In this document: positions 45,918 to 55,500 of the stretch, piece by piece
Layout of the letters: each line of letters starts with the position of its first letter
How positions within the stretch are numbered: the stretch's first letter is position 1
Source of the DNA: Gammaproteobacteria bacterium HGW-Gammaproteobacteria-11
GTDB lineage: Bacteria > Pseudomonadota > Gammaproteobacteria > Pseudomonadales > Pseudomonadaceae
Direction: 5' to 3'
DNA length: 64,000 nt
Assembly (NCBI GenBank): GCA_002840055.1
Contig: PGZJ01000005.1
Location: 342,340-406,339 of the forward strand
Made by a program: the position numbers and the translations under genes
Notes under the pieces: generated by a model
The model's database searches: none
Seen by the model: only the letters and a program-made list of their open reading frames with translations
Told to the model about the DNA's origin: nothing

Positions 45918-46610
45918 ATGTCCAAAGCCAAAGCGATCAAGCTGGAATTTTCCGAGAAGTATGATCAGCAGCATGCCTATCAGTATCTGCAGAAACACCA
46001 GGCCGGGCTGGCTCGTCGTCTTTCGAACTGGCGCGATATGCAATTGGCGCGACGCGCACTGAAAGATGCCGGCGAGCCCAACCTGGTGCTTGATCTGCCC
46101 TGCGGTGCAGGAAGGTTCTGGCCGCTGCTGGCAGAAGCACCCAATCGCGTAATCCTGGCAGCCGACAACTCCGCCGACATGCTGGCAACAGCGATAGCCG
46201 GCCAGCCACCTGAAATAGTTGAAAGGGTCAAAACATTCCAGACCTCAGCCTTTGACATCGATCTGGGTGACAATTCGGTGGACAGCATTTTCTGCATGCG
46301 CCTGATCCATCACGTTGCCGACCCCGAACACCGTCTGGCCATGCTGCATGAACTTTGCCGAGTCACCCGCGACACGGTGATCATCTCCCTCTGGGTCGAT
46401 GGCAATTACAAGGCCTGGAAGCGTAAACGGCTGGAGGCGCGCCGCACCGCCAGGGGCAGTCGTTCAGAGAACCAGAACCGCTTTCTGGTCAGCCGCGACA
46501 CCATCGAGAGCGAGTTTCGTCAGGCCGGCTTCAGTATTCTCAATCACCATGATTTTCTTCCCGGTTACGCCATGTGGCGCGTCTATGTTCTGCGTAAGGT
46601 GCGCCCGTGA
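45918..46610 (+). CDS. SAM-dependent methyltransferase, WarB/Orf222-like
   Basis: A 230-residue class I methyltransferase from ATG 45918. Motif I is LVLDLPCGAGRFWPLL, the acidic motif II region is VILAADNSADML, and the middle strands are DNSVDSIFCMRLIHHV. In Pseudomonas the gene after colRS encodes such an enzyme (Orf222/WarB), acting with the next gene, an InaA-type kinase, on the LPS core. Here it overlaps the kinase gene by 4 bp and is preceded by 11-bp-phased TTGAC repeats, so ColR control is likely. Confidence 0.78.
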   Translation: MSKAKAIKLEFSEKYDQQHAYQYLQKHQAGLARRLSNWRDMQLARRALKDAGEPNLVLDLPCGAGRFWPLLAEAPNRVILAADNSADMLATAIAGQPPEIVERVKTFQTSAFDIDLGDNSVDSIFCMRLIHHVADPEHRLAMLHELCRVTRDTVIISLWVDGNYKAWKRKRLEARRTARGSRSENQNRFLVSRDTIESEFRQAGFSILNHHDFLPGYAMWRVYVLRKVRP

Positions 46611-47329
46611 GTAGCGCATCCTGGCAGCCCAGCGGGCTGCTTTCCAGCTTCAGTCAATATGGCTTTGAGCACTGGTGGAGCATGGACGGTGAATGGGTCG
46701 AGGAGCAGAACCAGCGTCGCGGCGGTGAGAGTGGCGTCAAGCTGCTACCACCGCTGCAGCCCGGCCAACCCCCGCTTTACAGCAAGCGCCAGATCGGCCA
46801 TCTGTTTCGTTCCTGGCGCCATCCATTTGGCCTGCCAACCGTATTGCGTGAAGAGCAGGCACTGATCGCCTGCGAGCAGTTGGGCGTCACTGTGCCCAAG
46901 CGAGTTTTCTGCGCCGCGCGAAAACAGCTAGGCCGGTGGCAGGCACTGCTGATCACCGAAGAGCTGAGTGGCTTTGTCAGCCTGGACCAATGGTATGCCG
47001 AGCACGCGCCCAAGCTGGACGAAAACAGCCGCAAAGCCGTGCTGCGCCGCCTCGCGCTGGTACTGCAAAGACTGCATCGCGGACGCAGACAGCACGGTTG
47101 TCTGTATAGCAAGCATGTTTACATCAGCCTGACTGCAAAGGTGCCGGAAGTGGCTCTGTTGGATCTGGAGAAAAGCCGCATCAGGCTCCTGCGTAGCAAG
47201 GCAATAAACCATGATCTTTCCCAACTCCGACGCCACCGTGGTGGCATGCCTGAGGCAGACTGGAATTATCTGCTGGAGTGTTATCACAACCCACAACTGG
47301 AATATCAGGTAGATACAGATGAAGCCTGA
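46607..47329 (+). CDS. inaA: InaA-type LPS-core kinase-like protein
   Basis: A 240-residue protein of the lipopolysaccharide (Kdo/Rdo-type) kinase family. Visible kinase features: substrate/ATP-lobe KRQIGHLFRSWRHPFGLPTV with the Glu in REEQAL, the catalytic loop region RLHRGRRQHGCLYSKHVYIS (HG...LYxKH) and the metal-binding Asp in EVALLDLEKSR. It overlaps the methyltransferase gene (4 bp) and dgkA (11 bp). Known Pseudomonas counterparts (inaA/warA, wapQ-like) affect LPS phosphorylation and lie next to colRS. Confidence 0.82.
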   Translation: MSSASWQPSGLLSSFSQYGFEHWWSMDGEWVEEQNQRRGGESGVKLLPPLQPGQPPLYSKRQIGHLFRSWRHPFGLPTVLREEQALIACEQLGVTVPKRVFCAARKQLGRWQALLITEELSGFVSLDQWYAEHAPKLDENSRKAVLRRLALVLQRLHRGRRQHGCLYSKHVYISLTAKVPEVALLDLEKSRIRLLRSKAINHDLSQLRRHRGGMPEADWNYLLECYHNPQLEYQVDTDEA

Positions 47330-47711
47330 TCCCGCATCCAGCAGCAACGCACTGGCGTTTAAAAGCCGTGGTGGTTTCGGCCGGGTATTCAAGGCAACGG
47401 GCTACTCAATAGCCGGTCTGCGGGCGGCCTTCACTGGAGAGGCTGCGTTCCGCCAGTTGCTGGCACTGAGCGCGGTACTGATTCCGCTGGCCGTCGTGCT
47501 GGACGTCAGCGCTATCGAGCGCGCCATACTGCTACTGGTGGTATTTGCGGCGCTGATCGTAGAACTGCTCAACTCGGCTATAGAAGCTGTAGTTGATCGT
47601 ATTTCATTGGAACTGCATCCCCTATCCAAGCAGGCCAAGGATATGGGCAGCGCTGCGCAGCTTGTCTCGCTACTGATGATTCTTACCGTCTGGCTGGTGA
47701 TATTGATCTAG
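47319..47711 (+). CDS. dgkA: Diacylglycerol kinase
   Basis: A 130-residue small integral-membrane kinase. Three helices and the family core are present: VELLNSAIEAVVDRISLELH, with Glu and Asn of the active site, and HPLSKQAKDMGSAAQ. The N-terminal amphipathic stretch (GFGRVFKATGYSIAGLRAAF) is typical. It recycles the diacylglycerol released when enzymes of the LtaS/MdoB/EptA kind use phospholipid head groups, fitting the two LTA-synthase-like genes in the block. Overlaps the kinase gene by 11 bp. Confidence 0.9.
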   Translation: MKPDPASSSNALAFKSRGGFGRVFKATGYSIAGLRAAFTGEAAFRQLLALSAVLIPLAVVLDVSAIERAILLLVVFAALIVELLNSAIEAVVDRISLELHPLSKQAKDMGSAAQLVSLLMILTVWLVILI

Positions 47712-47740
47712 CCGACAACGCCTGTTGCGTCCCCACCTGA

Positions 47741-49855
47741 ATGGAAATCCCCAAATTCATGCGTACTTCTCCTGGTACCGCTGAGCTGCCTCGGTCGACC
47801 GTTGGCCTGCGTAGCCAATTACTCTTTGTGCTTTCGACACTGTTTGCGCTCACCCTGTTACTGACATGCCTGCGTGTGGCGCTGCTGACCTTCAACTGGG
47901 AGCTGGCCGCAGACGCATCCTGGAGGGATCTGGCCGAAGGCATCTACAACGGCCTGCGCTTTGACATGCGCGTGGTAATGATTGCAGGCGCACCGTTGAT
48001 CCTGACTTTCCTCAGCTCCAGGCTCATGCAACTGCGCACGTTGCAGTGTATCTGGCTAACACTGGCAGCACTGTTGCTGAGTTTGTTGGGTGTGATAGAG
48101 CTCAATTTCTACCGAGAATTTCATCAGCGCCTGAACGCACTGGTGTTTCAATACCTGCAGGAAGATCCCACTACCGTGCTGCGCATGCTCTGGTACGGTT
48201 TTCCTGTAGTACGGCTGATGCTGGCCCTGGCGATTGTATCGCTACTGATGTACCGGCTTTTCCGCTGGCTTGACCGTCACACCCGCCAGCCAGCAGATGC
48301 CAACAGAATAAGAATGACCCAAAGAGGAGCGATGACGGCCCGGCTGGGCGTGCTGGTTCTATTGCTGCTCAGCGCTACCGTATTGGCCCGAGGCACGCTG
48401 CGCCAGGGTCCACCGCTGCGCTGGGGTGATGCCTTTACTACCGACTCGATGTTCGCCAACCAGCTGGGACTGACACCCTCCTTGACCCTCTATGGCGCAG
48501 CCAAAGCCCAGTACTCGGAGCACCGCGACAACGCCTGGGTCGACTTGATGCCTGCGGAGCAGGCGACTGGAATTACCCGACAGATGCTGCTCGGCGTACA
48601 CGACCAATTGGTCGAACCTGAGCTGGCTCCGGTGCGCCGCGACTATCAACCGCCCGAGGACGCTACCCTGCCGATCCGCAACGTGGTCGTGATTCTGATG
48701 GAGAGCTTTGCGGGCTACTACACTGGCGCGCTCGGCTCCTCGCTGCAGATAACCCCCGAGTTCGACAAACTCAGCAAGCAAGGGTTGTTGTTTACCCGTC
48801 ACTTCTCCAGCGGCACCCACACTCACCAGGGCATGTTCGCCACCATGGCGTGCTTTCCCAACCTGCCCGCGTTCGAATATCTGATGCAGGAGCCGGAGGG
48901 TGGCAATCAGTTTTCAGGCTTGCCTCAGCTGCTTGGCGCACGCGGTTTCAACGACTTGTACGTCTACAATGGCGACTTTGCCTGGGACAACCAGCGCGGC
49001 TTTTTCGGTAATCAGGGCATGACCCGATTCATCGGCCGCAATGACTACGTAAACCCGGTGGTGTCTGACCCCACCTGGGGTGTTTCTGACCAGGACATGT
49101 TTGATCGAGCCGTCATAGAGCTACGCCAGCTCGATCCCGATCGCCCCTTTTACGCACTGCTGCAGACCCTGTCGAACCACACGCCCTATGCTCTTCCCGA
49201 TACCCTGCCCGTGGACGAGGTCACCGATCAGGGAAGTTATGCCAACGAGCACCTGAGCGCTATGCGCTATTCCGACTGGGCGTTGGGCCGCTTCTTCGAA
49301 CAGATCAGGGATGAGCCGTACTACGACCAGACACTGTTCGTCATCGTCGGCGACCACGGCTTTGGGACTCCACAGCAGCTGACGGAACTGGATCTGCTGC
49401 GCTTCCACGTACCCTTGCTACTGATCGCTCCGGGCATGATCGAGCGCTTTGGCGAGCAGAATGACGTCGTCGGTACCCAAGTGGATATCGTACCCACCAT
49501 CATGGGCCGACTGGGTGGCGCGGTTCGACACCAATGCTGGGGCCGCGACCTGCTTACCCTGCCAGCAGATGATCAGGGTATGGGTGTGATCAAGCCATCC
49601 GGTGGAGGCCAGACCGTGGGCATCATCCGCGGAGATAACGTACTGATTCAACCGCGCGACGAAGAACCCAGGCTTTACCAGTATCAGTTAGGCGCCGAGC
49701 CGAAGGCCATGCTGCAACCAGCGGTGCCAAAGCCAAAGCGCTTGCAAGAGGAGCTTGAGGCCTATGTGCAAGCTGCAACACAGGCCCTTTTAGACGATAA
49801 AGCAGGGGTTGAGGTATCGAAAAACCGAAGCGCAACTGAGGCGACGGTGCCCTAG
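47741..49855 (+). CDS. Second LTA-synthase-like sulfatase-fold membrane enzyme
   Basis: A 704-residue protein with about five N-terminal membrane helices (residues about 25-220) and a periplasmic LtaS/MdoB-type catalytic domain. Motifs: NVVVILMESFAGYYTGALG, FSSGTHTHQGMFATMACFPN (nucleophile Thr region), WGVSDQDMFDRAVIELRQLD and LFVIVGDHGFG. It resembles the 41817 product only at family level. It follows dgkA by 29 bp, a functional match since such transferases release diacylglycerol. Product polymer or modification unknown. Confidence 0.82.
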   Translation: MEIPKFMRTSPGTAELPRSTVGLRSQLLFVLSTLFALTLLLTCLRVALLTFNWELAADASWRDLAEGIYNGLRFDMRVVMIAGAPLILTFLSSRLMQLRTLQCIWLTLAALLLSLLGVIELNFYREFHQRLNALVFQYLQEDPTTVLRMLWYGFPVVRLMLALAIVSLLMYRLFRWLDRHTRQPADANRIRMTQRGAMTARLGVLVLLLLSATVLARGTLRQGPPLRWGDAFTTDSMFANQLGLTPSLTLYGAAKAQYSEHRDNAWVDLMPAEQATGITRQMLLGVHDQLVEPELAPVRRDYQPPEDATLPIRNVVVILMESFAGYYTGALGSSLQITPEFDKLSKQGLLFTRHFSSGTHTHQGMFATMACFPNLPAFEYLMQEPEGGNQFSGLPQLLGARGFNDLYVYNGDFAWDNQRGFFGNQGMTRFIGRNDYVNPVVSDPTWGVSDQDMFDRAVIELRQLDPDRPFYALLQTLSNHTPYALPDTLPVDEVTDQGSYANEHLSAMRYSDWALGRFFEQIRDEPYYDQTLFVIVGDHGFGTPQQLTELDLLRFHVPLLLIAPGMIERFGEQNDVVGTQVDIVPTIMGRLGGAVRHQCWGRDLLTLPADDQGMGVIKPSGGGQTVGIIRGDNVLIQPRDEEPRLYQYQLGAEPKAMLQPAVPKPKRLQEELEAYVQAATQALLDDKAGVEVSKNRSATEATVP

Positions 49856-49917
49856 CGAATGACTTCTATCAGGATCTGCCGCAGACCGGTCATCCTCCAT
49901 AACGTGCAGGAAAAGCC

Positions 49918-50532
49918 ATGAACACCAATGTTCCTCGTGAACCCTGGAATAAAGGCAAGCTAGTCGGGCAGAAAGCACCGCTTCGGCTCAGAGATATTTG
50001 GTCCATTCGAGTAAGGCTTCAGATTTCGGAGAAAACCCGAGATCTAGCTCTTTTCAATCTGGCCATCGACAGCAAGTTGCGGGCTTGTGATTTGACGAAG
50101 CTCAGGGTCCGCGACATAGCCCATGGTATGCAAGTGACGCCCCGGGCCATTGTGATGCAGCAGAAAACTCATCGGCCAGTCCAGTTTGAAATCACTGACC
50201 AAACCCGGGCTGCGCTTGAGGCCTGGATACATCAAGCCCAGCTGCGAAATGAGGATTTCCTGTTTCCGAGCAGGCTGCACAGGTCAGATCATCTCTCCAC
50301 TAGACAATATGCTCGGATCGTCAAGGCTTGGGTAACTTCTATTGATCTTGATCCCGCCATGTACGGCACCCACACGCTTCGACGCACCAAAGCGTCACTG
50401 ATCTACCGTAGGACCAAGAACCTAAGGGCAGTGCAGCTTTTACTCGGCCACACCAAGCTGGAAAGCACGGTTCGCTATCTGGGAATCGAAGTGGAAGACG
50501 CTCTTGATATGGCAGAGCATACTGAAGTTTGA
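49918..50532 (+). CDS. Solo tyrosine recombinase (catalytic domain only)
   Basis: A 204-residue tyrosine recombinase without the usual N-terminal core-binding or arm domains. The full catalytic set is present: Arg55 (SKLRACDL), Lys83 (QQKTHRPV), His152/Arg155 (THTLRRT), His178 (LLLGHTK) and Tyr187 (VRYLGI). Nearly identical-style proteins of about 200 residues, beginning NTNVPREPWNKGKL, are widespread on proteobacterial chromosomes; their job is not known to me. It starts 62 bp after the LTA-synthase-like gene and marks the left edge of the recombinase region. Confidence 0.88.
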   Translation: MNTNVPREPWNKGKLVGQKAPLRLRDIWSIRVRLQISEKTRDLALFNLAIDSKLRACDLTKLRVRDIAHGMQVTPRAIVMQQKTHRPVQFEITDQTRAALEAWIHQAQLRNEDFLFPSRLHRSDHLSTRQYARIVKAWVTSIDLDPAMYGTHTLRRTKASLIYRRTKNLRAVQLLLGHTKLESTVRYLGIEVEDALDMAEHTEV

Positions 50533-51046
50533 TCAGCAATAGCGGCGGCTAAAGCCAGGCCGGCGCTATCCCGCCAGAAGCCGCCGGTGAGGAGCGGCTG
50601 CTTTTGGCCGACAGCAGCCCGTCATGAGGGACTGCAGGTGGTCAACTGCTGTTTCAGGATTTCTCCTCAGCATGCCGGATTGGTCTGAGCACTATCTCGC
50701 CGTCAATCAAATCGATACTTAGTGAATCACCGAGACCGACGTACATTTCTGCCAGGATTTTGGTGGGAGCTTAACAATAACATCCCCTGTGTAATGCGCC
50801 GGCATGTTGGCATTTCACAATCGTCCGTACTGTTCCGCTCATGGGAAGTTAGCCTCAATCTTGACCAAAGCTTGTTGTTTACCGAAATCGATATCCTACG
50901 TCAGGGGGCAGGCGATCAACAGCCTTTGGCCGTATCCAGCCTCTTGCAACGATTCGGTGGATCGTATCTAGGATGATGAAAGCCAGTGACAGCACATAGC
51001 TAGCTTGTTAGCCTCACCAGATGACGAAGGTTACGAGTCCTGGTGA
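50533..51046. other. Intergenic region with antitoxin remnant
   Basis: 514 bp between the solo recombinase and the 512-residue protein. It contains the frameshifted AbrB-type antitoxin remnant on the minus strand (50654-50805). The first 100 bp (with GCTGCTTTTGGCCGACAGC) look like intergenic repeat-type sequence. The remaining 240 bp hold no gene that I can support. Confidence 0.5.
50654..50805 (-). pseudogene. Frameshifted AbrB/MazE-type antitoxin remnant
   Basis: From ATG 50805 on the minus strand: MPAHYTGDVIVKLPPK, then after a one-base shift at the AAAA run near 50757: ILAEMYVGLGDSLSIDLIDG followed by EIVLRPIRHAEEKS and TGA. The reconstructed 50-residue protein has the SpoVT/AbrB swapped-hairpin pattern (G.VVLP...L..LGL..GD.L.....DG.IVL.P). 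The span is 152 bp, one base short of a whole frame. No toxin gene is next to it. Remnant of a toxin-antitoxin operon. Confidence 0.6.
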
Positions 51047-52585
51047 TTGATGCATGCAAATAAGCTGAACGCAGAGAACGACGGTGACACTGGCGGTGTG
51101 CTTACGGAGATAGTGGGCAGTTCGCCGTGCGCGACCACTGTGCAACAGATTGAACGACTACTCGGGATCGATCGCGATTTCCCTGCTGCGTTGAATCTGG
51201 TTGAGAAGCTGCTGGGTATTCTTCAAGTAATACCTGTTAAAGATGTATCCGTGTTGGAGTGGGTTCGAGCGCTCGAGTCCGTCCAAGACGCCGGTAAGCT
51301 TAGGAAATATGATCTGTCCTGGACGCGGCTTGCTGCCACCAGTCTTGCAGGCAACCCCTTGGGTGGGAAATTCAAGCGCTATCCCTTGCCAGCGTTTTTG
51401 CTGCAGGAGCCCCTGGCCGAACTTGGTGAACAAGCCAACCTGATACATCGCCTCTTTCTGGAAGTTGCGATTCAACAGAAAACCTTTAGGGGTATTCAAG
51501 CGATTGCGGATGAGTTGAGGAAGTTGATCGCTATCAGCAATCCAAAATCCAGCATGGGTCAATTGCCTACAGACGTGTCTACTGACTGGTCCGCTTGGGC
51601 AGAATATCTTGCAAATCTGCCTGCTAACGATGCCCTTTCAGTAATGCTCAACAAGCTTTTGAGACTGCGTGCCTCCAGTAGCTCTCCGACATCCAGGCAA
51701 ACGTCTCCAATTTCGCTTATCTCTCAAACCGACTCTAATCCGCTCTCTGGTGTTGGCATCAGTGTTGGTCCTACGTATTGCTCTATGGTCATCGAGCCTG
51801 GCGACAGTCAAACGGCTGAACCTCCAAAATCTGTGGATTTGCACCTGACTCCACAAGAGGAAGAAGAGGATGAGCCGGCGTCTGAACACGAGGTTGATGC
51901 CCAGTGCCGCGAGACACGTCATTGGATTTCCCGTCATCAACGCCTAACGCCAAATGATTCCGGTCGGTTAACCCCAATCGAGCGTAGCTGGCTCGCATCC
52001 CGGCTACGAGAGCTCACGGTTAGCGAGGATATCGGCCTGCGATCAGGCGCTGGCATTGTGGCGCTCATGTATGTCACCGGAATGCCCCTAGATGACGTGC
52101 TGCAGGCTGCTGTTGGGCCAGAAGGAACTTTTGACGTCGGCGGAGCGTATCGACGGACTATTCGCCTGCCGAGCAATGCTTACACTCCGAATGCTGATGT
52201 GGCGGAGCAGTTTCTGCCCAGAGAAACGACGTTAATACTCCAGTTGCCCGATATGGTGACGAACTGGATGAGCGCGAACGTTCAGCATCAAAACTGTGCG
52301 TTGGCGCAAGCTTTGGGTGTTGAGCTGAGTAATGCAAAAGAAGATGTCGATAAGGTAATGGAATGCCTTCGTGCTGGGGGCCGTTACACACGGATCCGCC
52401 GCGAACGCATTCGTGCAGCGTTGGCCATTGAACTGAACCTGCGGTATCGCGATTTTGGAGTTGTTCACCATTTGGCGTCCGGCCCAGATCAGGTTGCGCC
52501 GATGATCAATTATTACGTGGTGCATTTCATTGACGATTTGAAGCACCGATACACGGAGGTTACTGAGGATATGCTGCGAGTCTAA
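51047..52585 (+). CDS. Unknown 512-residue protein, probable catalytically degenerate recombinase
   Basis: I do not recognise a named family. The N-terminal 240 residues are helical; residues about 245-300 are a low-complexity acidic linker (LTPQEEEEDEPASEHEV). The C-terminal 210 residues look like a tyrosine-recombinase fold whose catalytic residues are lost: AGIVALMYVTGMPLDDVLQA stands where GLR..EL is expected, and HHLASGPDQVAPMINYYVVH where LGH......YY is expected. The gene runs straight into the 1258-residue recombinase gene (TAATG overlap), so the two are co-translated and the proteins probably act together. The 5' end is uncertain; the ATG at 51053 is near the TTG start used by the longest frame. 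Confidence 0.6.
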   Translation: MMHANKLNAENDGDTGGVLTEIVGSSPCATTVQQIERLLGIDRDFPAALNLVEKLLGILQVIPVKDVSVLEWVRALESVQDAGKLRKYDLSWTRLAATSLAGNPLGGKFKRYPLPAFLLQEPLAELGEQANLIHRLFLEVAIQQKTFRGIQAIADELRKLIAISNPKSSMGQLPTDVSTDWSAWAEYLANLPANDALSVMLNKLLRLRASSSSPTSRQTSPISLISQTDSNPLSGVGISVGPTYCSMVIEPGDSQTAEPPKSVDLHLTPQEEEEDEPASEHEVDAQCRETRHWISRHQRLTPNDSGRLTPIERSWLASRLRELTVSEDIGLRSGAGIVALMYVTGMPLDDVLQAAVGPEGTFDVGGAYRRTIRLPSNAYTPNADVAEQFLPRETTLILQLPDMVTNWMSANVQHQNCALAQALGVELSNAKEDVDKVMECLRAGGRYTRIRRERIRAALAIELNLRYRDFGVVHHLASGPDQVAPMINYYVVHFIDDLKHRYTEVTEDMLRV

Positions 52586-55500
52586 TGAGTACGTCAACGG
52601 TTACTGGTTTCTTTCCGGAGTCTCAGGTGATTTCCAGCTTACCTGAGATCAGTCTGACGCGTTTGCAATCAGCCATTCATGGCAAAGGGAGCCTTGCGGA
52701 GCAGCATAACGCATTCACTGACTATTGCCTTGCGCTGCTTTTTTGCTGCACAGGACATCGTGGCGTTAAAGACCCCTTCAGCGAGCTAAAACACTTTGAT
52801 TTTGACCGAGGGTTACTGCTTATTTGCGACAAGGTCAGCGATGAGTCGCGGGCTTGGCGGCTGGTTTCACTACCAGATACGGCGGTAGAACAAGTAAGTG
52901 TTTATTGTAATTATTTGCGCCTGTTGGCATCTCAACTTGAGGGGGGCTCGCCTCTTGGTGAATTGTCGGCGCTGATCTGGGATGTATCTCAGGGCAACGC
53001 CCGGATACCGTTCTTTTTCTATCTGCAGGAAAGTTGTAACGGTTGGGAGCCGGTCACGCCGGCAACTCTCTCAAAGCGCTGGCAAGACCGCTGGACATTG
53101 CCGGTGAATTTTCTTCGCCATGTGATGGCAGACACGCTGTTGCATCTTACTCGTCGGGCTGACTGGGTCAGCATCCAGCTAGGGCATGCCGACGGAGTCG
53201 ATCATCCATTTGGAGCGACATCGACGAAACCAGCGTTGGACACCTTGGGCCAGATCCGTCCTTACTTGGAAGAGGGGTTAAAGAAAATTGGATGGACAGT
53301 GGCCCGATCACCTTTGCATGGCTCTCGAATCAGACACCGGCCTGTAAAGCGGTCATGGCTTAATACCTCTTCAGAAGCGTTGTTTGGCTACCAGCGACGT
53401 GAGGCTGTGCGTAAGGGAAAACGTTCAATCGCTGCAACATTCTTCAGAGAGCTGTGGAGTGAGCAGTTTCCCACAGGTGCTGCTTTGAACCGGACAGCGG
53501 TCCAGCGCATAGTTGAACAGATTATTATTCAGGCACAAACTAGAGGACACTCGGTAAATTGGTGTCTCAGGCTTCTCTATAGTCACCTGCGTTCCCGTCC
53601 AGGTGGGCTAGCAATACTCCGCCAAATTGCGCGATATCGTCAGATAGAAATGGAACCCACGCCATTTCATGCCGGTTCACTCACCGACTATCAGGCAGGT
53701 CAGTGCATTAGAGCCGCATATTTGGGCTACCTAGAGCAACAGGGGAAGAATGAGGCCTCATTGGATGTGCATGTTCGGTTTGCGGAGATTGTGGTTAGCG
53801 CGGCCATTTTTAGTGGAATCGCTAATGCGGACAGGCTGAAAGTCCTGGGAAGCGCTCTGCTAACGCAAACCTACCTTCTGAAGCGCTCCGTGTTTGTCGA
53901 TGTGCCCTTAGGTCATGGAGCAGTCTTCAGGTGGTTTCCTGATCAGGTATCGCAGAAACTCATCTATGGTTTGTTCCGAGCCGAAACCGCAGGCCAGAAG
54001 ATACAAGAAAACAAGACGAGGAAAGCTTTGAACTCGCTGGTTTGCGAGCTTGTGGGTTCAGCTGGCGGGTGTCCTTATGATCGTTTGGTCCGTATCTCGA
54101 GAGCGGTCTCGGGAATAGAAATGCCGGGCTACATTTCGTCTTGTCTCAGTGGTGTTATACCGGCCGTATCGCTTCCGTTGCCTCAATGGGTGCGAGTGGT
54201 AACGGGTAAATCATTAACGTCTGGCGGCGAACCAGCCGCAAATCAGCCAGACAAGTCCGATAACTGGACACCCGTTATAAAAAATTCGAAACGGCAACAC
54301 ACTGCCGGGGAGGGACGGGCTTTTTTACGGGAGTTTCGTCGCCTGATTTCTGCTGCCCGGAACACTAAACGTACTGGTAACCAGCTAGCGCGTACCCGTA
54401 GCAAGCGTGAGCTCGTGAAGACGTTGCAGCTAGCCTGCGAAAGTTCAGGCTGGTCCGCCCTTCAGATGATGCTCGCAGGCTGGACGGTCCATCTATGTCG
54501 GCATGGAACGCGGAGCAAAAAAGTTCTGGCCTATTCCACGGTTGAAAAATACTCCGTCCTCGTGGCATCAAGGCTGGTTCCAGTGAGCGTAAATCTTGAT
54601 GTCTATGCCCTGGATGAGGTCGCGTACGAGGAGATGTACCTGCGCGCTGTTGAGCGTGAAGAGCCCAAACGCCGGTTTGAATTAGCCTGCCGATTACGCG
54701 AAATACATGCTTTCTTTCAAGATGTTTATTTGATGGAAGATCTGGACTGGTCCGCCATTATGGGAGCTGCTGGTGGCCCTGCTCAGACCCGTTTTGCAGA
54801 AGCAAATATCATCACTTCTGCGGAATATCGGCGTGCTTTGACTGCGCTAGTCGACGACGTGTCTCTGGGGGAGCGTCGCCGATGGCAGTATGCTGGGCTT
54901 TTACTTCTGGGATTTCGGTTCAACTTGCGTTTTGGAGAGGCGCTAAGATTGCGTTTTACCGACGTGCAGCGCGACGGGGAACAGGTTTATGTTTGGGTGC
55001 ATAACTCTATTTTTGCTGAGACAAAATCACATGCGGGTGTTCGGGTTGTACCTCTGATAGAACGACTGGATGCGCTGGAAACACGCGTTTTGGACCGGTT
55101 GTTGGCTGCAGGCGAATTTGACTTTGATGATAATCCCGCTGCTATGCTTATGGCTGAGCATTCTGGGGCAGCGGAGCTGATTGATCTAGCGGAGGCTGGG
55201 CGTGTTCTAAACGGTTTGCTTCGTCGAGTGACGGGTGATAGCAGTAGCCGCTTTCATCATCTGCGCCATGGTTGGGCGACACGAGCGGTGGCGTCTCACA
55301 TTGGCTTGGTAACCCCCGGTTTTTATGAGCAGCTATCCGAAGCTGTCTGGCCAGAATTTTATGGTAGTGACGCGGGGTTTCCGCTCCGGAGTATTGCCGT
55401 GGCTGCTGGTCATGCCAATGAGAGCACTACTCTGGGTAGTTACACACACTGCGCTGACCAAATGGTGTCAGATTATTTACCCGAGCCCCAGCTCTCAGAT

